Positions 7,327 to 15,346 are shown, counted from the stretch's first letter. The stretch is DNA of 64,000 nt from Anaeromusa acidaminophila DSM 3853 (GCF_000374545.1 NZ_KB894595.1:1-64000), one strand, 5' to 3'. Notes: generated from the sequence alone by a model not told the origin. Made by a program: numbers and translations.

Positions 7327-8733
7327 TTAGGCGCACTCTTCTTCGACAACCGCAATGCTCTCGCGGTCTAGCGCATAGGTAAGGAAAAACGTACCTAAAC
7401 AGGCTAGCCATTCGAGATAAATCACATGCGGCAGGATGCGTACGGCCGGTACGGTCTGCCAGAGGACCAGAACGACGACGCCGGTGAGGATGGTGTTGAA
7501 AGCCGAATTTTTGCGGCAAAATCTGGGGGCGAACAGGGTGAACAGTACAATAACGCTGAAAGCCGCCATGAGGCTGAGGCCGATCATAAGCGTGCTGATA
7601 ATGCCGCTGATGGTCATGGCCAAGGTCAGTGTTAAAAGGCCTAAAAGGACAACCGCGCCTTTTGTGATGCGCAGGAAATTTTGCTCGCTTACATTAGGAT
7701 TGACGAATTTTTTATAGATATCCTGAGAAAACAAGGTGGCGGAGCTGAGCAGCAGGTTGCAGGCGGTAGAAACGTCGGCGGCCCAAAGGGCGGCCAGGGT
7801 AATACCTGCCAACACTGGGTCCAGGGACATAATGGCTTTCGGCAGCGCCAACGCAGGGCTGACATCAGGGAACATGGATTTCGCCATTACGCCCATGAGA
7901 GCGCTGACAAAGCCGATGGGGAGCATCATCAAGCCGCCGATAATGAAGCCGCGCTGAGCCGTGCGGACGTCTTTGGCGCCCAAGGAAATCTGGATGATGC
8001 TTTGCAGTGAAAGATTAACGGTGACAAGAACCACAATCCAGGTGATAATGCCCATAACGCCGACGCCGTCAAAAAAATCCATGTAGGGAACGTTTTGCGG
8101 CAACTGCAGTTGGAGCTTGTTCAAACCGCCGACCTGGCTGACGCCGACGATGGTAGCCAGGATAATACCGATGTATTTTAAACTGACGTTGAGGAGGTTG
8201 GAAAGGCTGGCGGACCACATGCCGCCGAGGGAGGTAATGCCGATAAATACAGCGGCGCTGGTCAGCATGCCTGTAGTCAAGGTGAAGACCTCCGGCATAA
8301 GGGCGCAGAGAATGCTGCCGCCGGCAATGTATTGTAAGGACATAACGACAAGCTGCACAATGATTTGGCAGGCAATGCCGGCGATCATGCCTTTTTTGTC
8401 ATAGTAGCGGCCTAAAAGTTCCGGGATAGTGGTAATGTTAAGCTCACGATATTTTTTGGCGACCAACAGTCCCATGACGATGGCGCCGATGCCCCAAGCA
8501 GTGGTGTACCAGCCGGCAGACAAGCCCACCTTGTAAGCTTGCTCGGCTACGCCGATAGTGGAAGCGCCGCCGACAGCTAAGCCGACGATAGAGACGGTAA
8601 TCAAGGGGGTCGTCAGCTTGCGGCCCGCTAAGACATAGTTCGTCGCCGAACCGGCGGAGCGGCGCTTGGCATAGTAGCTGATTGCGAATAAGAGCACAAT
8701 ATAAAGACAAACGATTAAAAAAGCAATATTCAT
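7327..8733 (-). CDS. Sodium:solute symporter (SSS) family permease
   Basis: 468 residues, almost all hydrophobic, with about 12-13 membrane segments. The N-terminus (MNIAFLIVCLYIVLLFAISY, then a short basic loop and NYVLAGRKL) and the GGASTIGVAEQAYKVGLSAGWY segment are typical of the SSS family (PanF/PutP-like), which couples solute uptake to sodium. The substrate cannot be read off. The start is ATG 8733, 8 nt after AGGAGG; an in-frame start at 8763 lacks a site. A T-box leader upstream ties expression to a charged tRNA, so an amino acid or its precursor is the likely cargo. Confidence 0.85.
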   Translation of the reverse strand: MNIAFLIVCLYIVLLFAISYYAKRRSAGSATNYVLAGRKLTTPLITVSIVGLAVGGASTIGVAEQAYKVGLSAGWYTTAWGIGAIVMGLLVAKKYRELNITTIPELLGRYYDKKGMIAGIACQIIVQLVVMSLQYIAGGSILCALMPEVFTLTTGMLTSAAVFIGITSLGGMWSASLSNLLNVSLKYIGIILATIVGVSQVGGLNKLQLQLPQNVPYMDFFDGVGVMGIITWIVVLVTVNLSLQSIIQISLGAKDVRTAQRGFIIGGLMMLPIGFVSALMGVMAKSMFPDVSPALALPKAIMSLDPVLAGITLAALWAADVSTACNLLLSSATLFSQDIYKKFVNPNVSEQNFLRITKGAVVLLGLLTLTLAMTISGIISTLMIGLSLMAAFSVIVLFTLFAPRFCRKNSAFNTILTGVVVLVLWQTVPAVRILPHVIYLEWLACLGTFFLTYALDRESIAVVEEECA

Positions 8734-8807
8734 AATTTCTACCTCCTGAAGTATCTTACCCATGAAAAAAGTATATGCTTTCTTTCAGGCTGGCCAGCAA
8801 ACTGAAA

Positions 8808-9113
8808 GAAAAAACCGCCCCTCTGATAGAGGGACGGTTGAAGCCGTGGTACCACCCAAATTGAATCTTGAGAAATAAAAAAGAGTCGTACCGAAGGGGC
8901 GACAATGCCGCGGTACCACCCTGTTTCAATCCGAAGATCTACTCATACGCCCGTAACGTGGGCTTTGCGGCACAGCCTACTTTGAGTTCAGCCTGCAGTT
9001 CCGAAAGGAACTTCATTTCGTTTGTTCATCTGGCTTGCACCAACCGCCAGCTCTCTGTATGACAAGGACGAAACTACTTTCTTTCATCATCACCAGTAAA
9101 CGCAATTCAATTG
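8808..9113 (-). promoter_or_regulatory. T-box riboswitch leader with two antiterminator/terminator modules
   Basis: On the minus strand the leader has a stem I distal part with the GGTTGGTGCAAGCC motif, a candidate specifier segment CTGAACTCAAAGTAGG (CTC, leucine, is the best guess), and then two T-box consensus sequences: GGGTGGTACCGCGG at 8922-8908 and GGGTGGTACCACGG at 8857-8844. The first is followed by a weak hairpin and T run. The second is followed by a perfect 12-bp GC-rich terminator (AACCGTCCCTCT with AGAGGGGCGGTT). A TTTCTTTCAG/CTGAAAGAAA hairpin (8779-8811) then precedes the symporter ribosome site. Uncharged tRNA should favour read-through. Confidence 0.85.
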
Positions 9114-9121
9114 TTAAACTG

Positions 9122-9151
9122 ATTATAGCTAGGTGATTGTATACTTGTCAA
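9122..9151 (-). promoter_or_regulatory. Sigma-A promoter for the T-box/symporter unit
   Basis: On the minus strand TTGACA (9151-9146), an 18-nt spacer and TATAAT (9127-9122) give a near-consensus housekeeping promoter placing the transcript start close to 9113, just ahead of the T-box stem I. Confidence 0.8.
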
Positions 9152-9257
9152 CTGTTTTTTAGCAGATAAGGGCAACGGCTGAAAGGAATCGTGCTTTGAA
9201 AAGCGAATGTATGGTAAAAGAAACTGTAGTTAATCTGCATAATAGGAAAGGGATTTT

Positions 9258-9920
9258 ATGGAGTACCTTATTTCATTTCTAGAAGGGATTATTACCTTTG
9301 TTTCGCCGTGTATGCTGCCTCTTTTGCCGTTGTACGCCGCTTATTTTGGCGGCGGCGCTTCTTCGGGCAAAGCGTTATTGCATGCGTTGGGTTTTGTCTT
9401 GGGCTTTACTTTGATTTTTGTTACCATGGGGGCTTTTGCGGCGACGGCAGGTTCTTTTTTGCGGGAGTACCAAGGACAGGTTGATTTGGTAGCTGGCGCG
9501 ATTATTGTTCTATTTGGCTTGAATTATGCGGGGCTATTTTCAATTGGTTTTTTGAACCGTACCTATGCGGTTGACGTGCAGGTGCGTCCTTTGGGAGTGG
9601 GCTCGGCGATTCTTTTCGGCATGGTCTTTGCATTAGGGTGGACTCCTTGTGTAGGCGCTTTTTTGGGTTCGGCGTTGCTCTTAGCTTCGCAACAGGATTC
9701 GGAGGTTCGCGGTATAGTGATGCTTCTTTGCTATTCTCTGGGGCTGGGGATACCTTTTGTTATAGCGACGATGCTGCTGGATCATCTCAAAGGCGCTTTG
9801 GCGGCGGTGAAAAAAAATTATCATGTGATTAACAAGATTTGCGCGGCCTTGCTTATTGTTTTAGGCTTGTTAATGATGTCCGGTTGGTTGGGAGTGTTTT
9901 TAGGGATGCTTAGTTTTTAG
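9258..9920 (+). CDS. ccdA: CcdA-type thiol:disulfide transporter
   Basis: 220 residues with six predicted membrane helices and the two conserved cysteines of the CcdA/DsbD-beta family, in VSPCMLP (C18) and GWTPCVG (C131). These proteins carry reducing equivalents from cytoplasmic thioredoxin across the membrane to extracytoplasmic thiol proteins. The next gene, 9 bp on, encodes a membrane-anchored CGPC thioredoxin, its expected partner. No cytochrome c synthesis genes are seen nearby, so a general envelope thiol-reduction role is equally possible. Confidence 0.9.
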   Translation: MEYLISFLEGIITFVSPCMLPLLPLYAAYFGGGASSGKALLHALGFVLGFTLIFVTMGAFAATAGSFLREYQGQVDLVAGAIIVLFGLNYAGLFSIGFLNRTYAVDVQVRPLGVGSAILFGMVFALGWTPCVGAFLGSALLLASQQDSEVRGIVMLLCYSLGLGIPFVIATMLLDHLKGALAAVKKNYHVINKICAALLIVLGLLMMSGWLGVFLGMLSF

Positions 9921-9929
9921 GAGGCAATG

Positions 9930-10499
9930 ATGAATAAGAAAATTTTAGCATTAGTAATTGTCTTGGTCGTTGTGCTGGTCGGAGCTGGCGTTGCGTATCG
10001 GTCACTGACGACAGATACGGGGACGCAAATAAAGCAAAGTCAAGAAGCGGCAAGTTCGCAGGGCGGAAAAACCGCTAAGCGACAGGCGCCTGATTTCTCG
10101 GTGTTGGATGCCGAAGGCAAACAGGTGTTATTGTCTTCTTTGCGAGGCAAGCCGGTTGTTTTAAATTTTTGGGCTAGCTGGTGCGGGCCTTGCCGAGAGG
10201 AAATGCCGGATTTCCAGCAGGTATATACATTGTACCAGGGACGCGTGCAGTTTATGATGGTCAACTTGACAGACGGCTCGCGGGAAACCCAGGGGAAAGC
10301 CGCGGAATTTGTGAGGCGCAATGGTTTTTCGTTTCCTGTATATTACGATACGAAACAAGAAGCGGTAAAAGCGTATGGCATTACCGCCATTCCTACGACC
10401 TTCATTTTGGATGCGGACGGGATGGTGGTTAGTCAGTCCCAAGGGGTTATGCGCAAAGAAGTCTTGCAGAAAACATTGGAGCAAGTGCTGGCGCGGTAA
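9930..10499 (+). CDS. Membrane-anchored TlpA/ResA-like thioredoxin
   Basis: 189 residues: an uncleaved N-terminal anchor (about 5-24), a low-complexity linker, and an AhpC/TSA-TlpA thioredoxin domain with WASWCGPC (C85, C88) and the cis-proline segment GITAIPTTFILD. It probably reduces disulfides outside the membrane, using electrons from the adjacent CcdA. AGGAGG overlaps the ccdA stop; ATG 9930 has the better spacing (5 nt) than the ATG immediately before it. A terminator hairpin follows at 10549. Confidence 0.9.
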   Translation: MNKKILALVIVLVVVLVGAGVAYRSLTTDTGTQIKQSQEAASSQGGKTAKRQAPDFSVLDAEGKQVLLSSLRGKPVVLNFWASWCGPCREEMPDFQQVYTLYQGRVQFMMVNLTDGSRETQGKAAEFVRRNGFSFPVYYDTKQEAVKAYGITAIPTTFILDADGMVVSQSQGVMRKEVLQKTLEQVLAR

Positions 10500-10548
10500 T
10501 TAGACGGACACGGAAGACTGAAAGCGAGTTGAACAAGAGAACCTAATG

Positions 10549-10589
10549 AAAAACGCGGCCATTCGAATTTTTTCGAGTGACCGCGTTTT
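10549..10589 (+). terminator. Terminator after the TlpA-like gene
   Basis: The stem AAAACGCGG / CCGCGTTTT with an A/T-rich loop is followed by TTTTAATTC; it closes the ccdA-tlpA unit and may also act on the opposite strand for cbiO. Confidence 0.65.
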
Positions 10590-10605
10590 AATTCAATTCT
10601 ATATT

Positions 10606-10652
10606 CCGTAACCCTCTGTTGTATCCTCTGATTCTCAGGTTCTCCTGTGCAA
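10606..10652. repeat. Dispersed CCCTCC/ACTCCC-type intergenic repeat, copy 2
   Basis: A degenerate copy (CCGTAACCCTC, GTATCCTCTGATTCTC, TTCTCCTGT) of the intergenic repeat seen at 298, 15347, 25488 and 48617, located between convergent tlpA-like and cbiO genes. Confidence 0.45.
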
Positions 10653-10663
10653 AAGTTTTTGCG

Positions 10664-11422
10664 TTACCCTTTCACCTTCGAGCAGATGGGGCATTTTTGC
10701 AAAGAGAAAGGCAGCTCCAGATGCGCCTGGGCTAAGAGATCTTGATCCGTAAAGATGCTTTGTGTGGGACCGTCGGCGAGGATGCGTCCGTTTTGCAGAA
10801 CCACGGTACGCTCGCACAGTTCCAAGGCCAGGTCAAGATCATGAGTGGCAATGAGTTTGGTGTGCTGAAAGCTGCGCAAAAGCTGCAGCACACTGCGCCT
10901 CGCCCAAGGGTCTAGGAAAGCGGACGGTTCGTCCATAACCAAAATAGCGGGTTCCATGGCCAGGACGGTGGCGATAGAGACGACGCGCTTTTGACCGCCT
11001 GAAAGACGATACGGCGGACGATCATTGATATCCCAAGCGCCGACGCATTCCAAAGCCGTGCGGACGCGACGGGCTACCTCGTCGGCGGGAAGACCTAAAT
11101 TTTGCGGACCGAAAGCGACATCTTCGTATACTGTCGGCATAAATAGTTGATCGTCAGGATCTTGAAATACCATGCCGACGGTGCGGTGAATATGATTTAA
11201 AGTTTCCTTGGCAACGGGAAACCCGCCGATATTTACGTCCCCGGCAGTAGGAAGAGCGGCGCCGCAAACATGAGACAGCAGTGTGGTTTTGCCGGAACCA
11301 TTGGCGCCAACAATAGCGACCGCTTCTCCGTGCCCGATGTCCAAAGTGATATTTTGCAGAGCAGCGGTACCATCCGGGTACAGATATTGCACATCGGTAA
11401 AAGTGACTTTGTGATGACTCAT
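10664..11422 (-). CDS. cbiO: ECF transporter ATPase CbiO
   Basis: 252 residues with Walker A (VGANGSGKTT), Q-loop (VFQDPDDQLF), ABC signature (LSGGQKRVV), Walker B (AILVMDEP) and the switch histidine (ATHDLDLAL). CbiO hydrolyses ATP to drive cobalt or nickel uptake with CbiM and CbiQ. The C-terminus ends with a CPICSK pair of cysteines. The start ATG 11422 follows GGAGG and overlaps the cbiQ stop in an ATGA, so translation is coupled; an upstream start at 11500 lies within cbiQ and has no site. Confidence 0.92.
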   Translation of the reverse strand: MSHHKVTFTDVQYLYPDGTAALQNITLDIGHGEAVAIVGANGSGKTTLLSHVCGAALPTAGDVNIGGFPVAKETLNHIHRTVGMVFQDPDDQLFMPTVYEDVAFGPQNLGLPADEVARRVRTALECVGAWDINDRPPYRLSGGQKRVVSIATVLAMEPAILVMDEPSAFLDPWARRSVLQLLRSFQHTKLIATHDLDLALELCERTVVLQNGRILADGPTQSIFTDQDLLAQAHLELPFSLQKCPICSKVKG

Positions 11423-12231
11423 GGGGAACCTCCTATCAATAGGCTGCCGAGAATTAGCGGTAGATTGAATTGGCGGCAGAGCAAAAAAAATGCGCTCCAC
11501 GCAAGAAAATAGCCTGTATCACGGCTGCGCCAGGAGGGTAGGAGGTTGCCGGGCATTTCTCCGCTAAAGCCCCGGCAGCTCATGGCCTGGTAGATCCGTT
11601 CCGCTCGTTCCATACTGCGAAGCAGCCATTGTCCAAGAAGTGAGCCCCAAGCATGCATGGCTATGGCATTTCCCTGAAAAGAACGCATACGGTAGGCTTG
11701 CAAAATGCGGCTGCTTTCTTCTAATAATAGATGCAGATACCGGTAAAGAAATAATAGTTGAACCACAAGGGCTTTGGGGCAACCTAACGTACGTAAGGAG
11801 GCGCAGAGCGGCTGTAAGCCAGTCGTTGCAATTAGCAGCAAAGACGCGGATACGCTGAAAAGCAGCTTGCAGGCAATGACGCCAAAGGAAACCCAGCCTT
11901 TAGAGATAGTAAATCCCCCCGGTAATATGTAAATAGCTTGGTCAAAAAAAGGATTAAATAGGCCGAGCATGAGAACAACCGGGGCGGCTATCAGTAACCG
12001 TTTGGCGATGACGGCGGGAGGGATGCCGCCGAGAGTGCAGAGGCCAATCGGGTATAGGCAAAGCGGTAACAGCGCCGAAAACTCGTATTTATTAAAAGAA
12101 GCGAGGATGAGTAAAAACAACAGTGTTGTCAGCAGTTTAGTTGTGGGATGCAGCTGTTGAAGGAACGCTGTCTGAGAAGACAATGCTTCCAGACAACGCA
12201 AATCCAGCCAGGATGATTCGGCCTTAAGCAT
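11419..12231 (-). CDS. cbiQ: ECF transporter transmembrane protein CbiQ
   Basis: 270 residues with several hydrophobic helices and the cytoplasmic coupling motif AYRMRSFQG plus a second SCRGFSGEM-type arginine motif, the A-R-G signatures by which EcfT proteins grip the ATPase. It links CbiO to the substrate-binding CbiM. It sits between cbiM and cbiO in the usual MQO order. Confidence 0.9.
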   Translation of the reverse strand: MLKAESSWLDLRCLEALSSQTAFLQQLHPTTKLLTTLLFLLILASFNKYEFSALLPLCLYPIGLCTLGGIPPAVIAKRLLIAAPVVLMLGLFNPFFDQAIYILPGGFTISKGWVSFGVIACKLLFSVSASLLLIATTGLQPLCASLRTLGCPKALVVQLLFLYRYLHLLLEESSRILQAYRMRSFQGNAIAMHAWGSLLGQWLLRSMERAERIYQAMSCRGFSGEMPGNLLPSWRSRDTGYFLAWSAFFLLCRQFNLPLILGSLLIGGSP

Positions 12232-12279
12232 AGGCGCATGTAACTCGCTTTCTATTGGGATACAACTTTTTTAGGATAC

Positions 12280-13302
12280 TTAATGATGTTTGGCGACATA
12301 GCGCAGGGCTTTTCCGGTGAAAAAAGCTAAGAATAAGGTGAGGCAAGCGCCAAGCATGCCAGCCACAGATTTGCCCGCGTCTACAGAAGGCCAGGAAGTA
12401 TCTTTGCTATCAGCAGCTGCTTCTGCTGTTTCTTCGCTCTTGAAATTATAGTCCGGGAAGGGAGAGTACTTGTTTTGCCATTGTTGCACCAGCGCATGAA
12501 CCTCACTACTGGCTGTCAATTCTTCTTGGCCGCTTGTTTCTGCGATAGACCACTCCAGCCCGTCTGGTTGTGTGGAGGCAAACCAGGAAAGACCGCCAGC
12601 GATGAAAAGGGCCAGGCAGAAGAAAGCAGCTAAACTAGTTCGATGTATGTTTCTAGTAGGAGCCGGGCCGGATAGTATGTGCGGCGCCGCTTGAGCCAGA
12701 AAGCTGACAACTGCTGCTACAACCAGTCCTTCCACTAAGCCGATGGCCAGATGGATGGGCTGCATCAGCAATACAAAGGTGCCAAAAGGAAGTTCGCTGA
12801 TGCCGGAAAACAATGTTTCTAGAACTACGCTAAAAGCGCCAGCTTGCAGTCCTAATACACCGGCCAAAATGGAAGCAGCAAGGATGCGGCCTTTAGAAAA
12901 AGAGCCTTCGGCAATGGGCTTATATATATAGGGATAAGCCAGATAACAAGGGAAAAAGCCTAGGTTGAAAATATTACAGCCGAGCGCTAAAAGACCGCCG
13001 TCGGCAAAAAATAAAGCTTGGATCATTAAGATAGAAGCAATCGTGAGAAAAGCGGCATGAGGACCCAAAAGAATGGCCAAGAGCAGGCCGCCTCCTAAGT
13101 GACCGCTGGAGCCGGTGGCGGGAATGGAGAAATTAATCATTTGAGCGGCAAAGACAAACGCGCCCAATACGCCCATTAAGGGGACTTTGCGTTCTTCTAA
13201 ATCATTTTGTACTTTTTTGGCAGCGTAAGCGGTCAGACAAGCGGTTACACCCCACATTGCGCCGCCAACTGCTGGAGAAATTAGAGCATCGGCCATGTGC
13301 AT
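12280..13302 (-). CDS. cbiM: Cobalt/nickel substrate-binding protein CbiM with fused PDGLE (CbiN-like) domain
   Basis: 340 residues. The start is placed at ATG 13302 giving Met-His-Met-Ala-Asp-Ala, because in CbiM/NikM the free N-terminus and His2 bind the metal; an AAGGAG lies about 10 nt upstream. Residues about 1-210 are the multi-helix CbiM core (GHLGGGLLLAILLGP, CNIFNLGFF). After a linker comes a hydrophobic segment and a PDGLEWSIAET motif, the PDGLE domain that replaces separate CbiN/NikN. Co2+ or Ni2+ cannot be decided from sequence. No cobalamin riboswitch was recognised; a different structured leader is present. Confidence 0.9.
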   Translation of the reverse strand: MHMADALISPAVGGAMWGVTACLTAYAAKKVQNDLEERKVPLMGVLGAFVFAAQMINFSIPATGSSGHLGGGLLLAILLGPHAAFLTIASILMIQALFFADGGLLALGCNIFNLGFFPCYLAYPYIYKPIAEGSFSKGRILAASILAGVLGLQAGAFSVVLETLFSGISELPFGTFVLLMQPIHLAIGLVEGLVVAAVVSFLAQAAPHILSGPAPTRNIHRTSLAAFFCLALFIAGGLSWFASTQPDGLEWSIAETSGQEELTASSEVHALVQQWQNKYSPFPDYNFKSEETAEAAADSKDTSWPSVDAGKSVAGMLGACLTLFLAFFTGKALRYVAKHH

Positions 13303-13316
13303 ACAAAGGTCACTCC

Positions 13317-13429
13317 TTGTTGTCATTTTCTTTTTCTGGCGTCTTGCTCATCTCCGGCAAGGCGCACAAAAAAGCTCCAATCAGCTTGGAGCATGACTTT
13401 CGTAGTCATTTGACAACCTTCGTGGCTGT
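13317..13429 (-). promoter_or_regulatory. Structured cbiM leader: twin ACGAA-loop hairpins, terminator and alternative SD pairing
   Basis: On the minus strand two adjacent 6-bp hairpins carry identical ACGAA loops: ACAGCC(ACGAA)GGTTGT at 13429-13413 and ATGACT(ACGAA)AGTCAT at 13409-13393. A terminator hairpin GCTCCAA/TTGGAGC with six T abuts them (13392-13368). The 3' arm of hairpin 1 (GTTGTCA) is complementary to TGACAAC just upstream of the cbiM SD, giving a mutually exclusive fold. This looks like a ligand- or protein-responsive leader. The loops recall guanidine-II ACGR loops but are 5 nt, and the gene context is different. Confidence 0.6.
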
Positions 13430-13487
13430 TTTATAGTACACAACATTCTACGTGCCGTGCTGATTTCCTTCTTAGAGTTGAGTATAA

Positions 13488-13527
13488 GAAAGAACCGAGT
13501 TTGCGAAAAAGTAAACTCGGTTCTTTC
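13488..13527. terminator. Terminator after the cupin gene
   Basis: A perfect 15-bp stem (GAAAGAACCGAGTTT paired with AAACTCGGTTCTTTC) lies just downstream of the minus-strand cupin gene; the minus-strand side continues TTATAC and the plus-strand side into GTTTTCTTTTT. Confidence 0.7.
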
Positions 13528-13536
13528 GTTTTCTTT

Positions 13537-13953
13537 TTAATGCATCCAGGAAGTTTTGGTATCCAAGAGGATACCGTCATCTCTGGTGGCCTGGGTTAGA
13601 CTGTGTTCTTGCGCTTGAATGCAGACAAAGTAAAGGTCTTCGCTGTCGCTGGCTTTCCAACTGCGCTCGCCAGCAGGGGCAACACGAATCAGGGCGCCTT
13701 CTTGTACGGGAAATTCTTCGCCGTCCACAAAAAAGACGCCGCTTCCCCGTAAAATCAGATACAGTTCTTCGTTTTTCTTGTGAGCGTGTACAAAGGGCAT
13801 GGCAGTGCCGGCGGCCAAGCGGTTTAGCGACATTTCGCAGCCTGTAAGGCCTAAGTCTTTGCCGACAAAAAGTTTTCCTGAGAAGCCGTTATACTCTTTC
13901 TCCTGTAGTGTTTCAAAAGGACCGGCATTTAAAATAGAATAATTTTTTTTCAT
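13537..13953 (-). CDS. Single-domain cupin protein
   Basis: 138 residues forming one cupin beta-barrel. The metal-site motif 1 is seen as HAHKKNEELYLIL and motif 2 as the GEEFPVQEGALIRVAP region. Enzymatic activity is unknown; many such proteins bind a metal and a small organic ligand. A candidate operator GTGTACATACAC lies 27-38 bp upstream and matches the one before the adjacent marR gene, so the MarR protein probably represses it. Confidence 0.8.
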   Translation of the reverse strand: MKKNYSILNAGPFETLQEKEYNGFSGKLFVGKDLGLTGCEMSLNRLAAGTAMPFVHAHKKNEELYLILRGSGVFFVDGEEFPVQEGALIRVAPAGERSWKASDSEDLYFVCIQAQEHSLTQATRDDGILLDTKTSWMH

Positions 13954-13979
13954 GGTAGTTTCCTACTTTCTTTTTATTA

Positions 13980-13991
13980 GTGTACATACAC
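13980..13991. promoter_or_regulatory. Candidate MarR operator in front of the cupin gene
   Basis: GTGTA-CA-TACAC is a perfect inverted repeat. In the minus-gene-relative context it shares the extended form AGTGTAYATRCACC with the site at 14493-14504, so the two genes are probably controlled by the same regulator. Confidence 0.55.
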
Positions 13992-14031
13992 CTGAACGTT
14001 TAAATGAAAATGGTTGGCTGCTTACAGACTC

Positions 14032-14475
14032 TTAGGGCGCTAATGCCTCTAATTTGTTTAGTAAGGCAGTTAGTTTAGCTGTATCTTCTTTGCCCAGATA
14101 GGTTAGGAGCAGTTCTTGCGCTTTTTCCCAGCAGGACCAGCCTTCTTCTGCGGTTTGCCGCCCTTGGGTTGTCAAGGAAACCAATTTGGTTCGTGAGTCT
14201 TTGCCTTGCTGTAAAATGATAAGACCGTTTTCCAAAAGCGGTTTCATATTGCGGTTTAACGTTGTGCGATCAATGCGCATGTTTTGAGCTAACTGGCTGA
14301 TCGTCAACGCATCCGTTTCTTTGAGGCGGAGCAGCATGGACAATTGAGCGATGGTAATGCCGCATGGCTTGAGCTGTTCATCGTAGAACTGGGTGACAGC
14401 TCGCGATGCACGGCGTACATTCATGCAATTGCAGATGCTGGGTTGTTTAGGGTACGTAAGTAGTTTGTTTTTCAT
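14032..14475 (-). CDS. MarR-family transcriptional regulator
   Basis: 147 residues with the MarR winged helix: N-terminal dimer helix, LTISQLAQNMRIDRTTLNRNMKPL recognition region split over about 55-80 (helix 3 and recognition helix), a wing with QQGKDSRTKLVSLT, and a C-terminal dimerisation helix. Two cysteines near the N-terminus (ICNC, about 14-17) could sense oxidants or electrophiles, but that is inference. It lies upstream of the cupin gene on the same strand, each preceded by the same palindromic motif, which suggests autoregulation and control of the cupin gene. Confidence 0.88.
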   Translation of the reverse strand: MKNKLLTYPKQPSICNCMNVRRASRAVTQFYDEQLKPCGITIAQLSMLLRLKETDALTISQLAQNMRIDRTTLNRNMKPLLENGLIILQQGKDSRTKLVSLTTQGRQTAEEGWSCWEKAQELLLTYLGKEDTAKLTALLNKLEALAP

Positions 14476-14492
14476 AGTTGCAGATTCCTTTG

Positions 14493-14504
14493 GTGCATAT
14501 ACAC
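14493..14504. promoter_or_regulatory. Candidate MarR operator in front of marR
   Basis: GTGCATATACAC, an inverted repeat with one mismatch, 18-29 bp upstream of the marR start. Read on the opposite strand it is AGTGTATATGCACC, matching the AGTGTACATACACC at the cupin gene at 12 of 14 positions. Confidence 0.55.
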
Positions 14505-14626
14505 TTAATTATTTATAGTCTAAAGCTTACTTTAGTTAAAGTCAAGAATAAAGTATAATCATAAATTGAGAAAGTCTTTATGATATAATACAATGCAAAG
14601 AAAACCTAAGAATGGAGAATGTGTAG

Positions 14627-14965
14627 ATGTCGACATTGCCAAATTGTCCTAAATGTAATTCCGAATATACCTATGAAGATCGGGGCCTTTTTATTTGTCC
14701 GGAATGCGCTCATGAATGGGCTGGCGGGGAAGCTGCAGCGACGGAGGAAGGCCTGGTAGTCAAAGACGCCCATGGAAACCGCCTTGCCGACGGCGACGCC
14801 GTGACCATCATCAAGGACTTGAAAGTGAAGGGAGCTTCTTCTTCCTTGAAAATTGGTACTAAAGTGAAGAATATCCGTTTAGTGGAGGGTGATCATAATA
14901 TTGATTGCCAAATTGAAGGCTTTGGCGCCATGAAGCTGAAATCGGAATTTGTGAAAAAAGCCTAG
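14627..14965 (+). CDS. yjdM: PhnA/YjdM-type zinc-ribbon protein
   Basis: 112 residues: an N-terminal zinc ribbon with [21 protein letters not shown] (two Cys-x2-Cys pairs, C8/C11 and C25/C28 approximately) and a C-terminal KOW-like domain ([20 protein letters not shown]). It belongs to the family once named PhnA; despite the name it is not needed for phosphonate breakdown and its role is unclear. AGAATGGAGAA precedes the ATG. It is monocistronic, with a terminator at 15011. Confidence 0.88.
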   Translation: MSTLPNCPKCNSEYTYEDRGLFICPECAHEWAGGEAAATEEGLVVKDAHGNRLADGDAVTIIKDLKVKGASSSLKIGTKVKNIRLVEGDHNIDCQIEGFGAMKLKSEFVKKA

Positions 14966-15010
14966 TATTGCATTGTTATGCAAACAATAGTATACTGAAA
15001 AACAATTAAA

Positions 15011-15070
15011 GAAGCACAAAATGGGGAACACCACCAAAAGGGTGTCTCTTCGTTTTGTGCTTTTTGTTTT
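15011..15070 (+). terminator. Terminator after yjdM
   Basis: A long stem starts GAAGCACAAAA and ends TTTTGTGC followed by TTTTTGTTTT; the loop holds a smaller ACACC/GGTGT hairpin. Confidence 0.75.
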
Positions 15071-15112
15071 GTCGTCACTGTGAAGTCAGAACATAAGCTG
15101 TTGGCAAAAAAA

Positions 15113-15300
15113 GCAGATGGCAACATTGTATTTGAGACAAGATTTGCGCTCGCCTCGAAAAAATCGGCGCAGTCGGCAGTTTCTTAACTCGCTGCGCTCA
15201 AACAGGCGAAACTGTGCTCCGTCTTAGCCGATTTTTCGTCCTGCGGACCGTCTTGCTCCAATAAAAGTCTCAAATACAACGCCAGCCATCATGGTTGCCT
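15113..15300. repeat. Nested-palindrome intergenic element, copy 1
   Basis: About 190 bp that can fold into one long interrupted hairpin. Outer arms: GGCAAC plus TTGTATTTGAGAC (15119-15138) with GTCTCAAATACAA (15267-15279) plus GTTGCC. Middle arms: CGAAAAAATCGGC (15156-15168) with GCCGATTTTTCG (15227-15238). Inner arms: CAGTTTC with GAAACTG around CTCGCTGCGCTC. The architecture recurs at 25206 and 43437. It carries no coding potential and fills most of the gap between yjdM and thiS. Confidence 0.6.
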
Positions 15301-15346
15301 TGCTATTGAAAATTTGTATTTACTCTCGTGTCCACCTTCTATTCTA

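Noticed and set aside
13393-13429. Guanidine-II (mini-ykkC) riboswitch before cbiM
   Set aside because: Two hairpins with ACGA-containing loops are present, but the loops are five nucleotides (ACGAA) instead of the ACGR tetraloop and the downstream genes are cobalt/nickel transporters, not guanidine genes. Kept only as an unnamed leader element.
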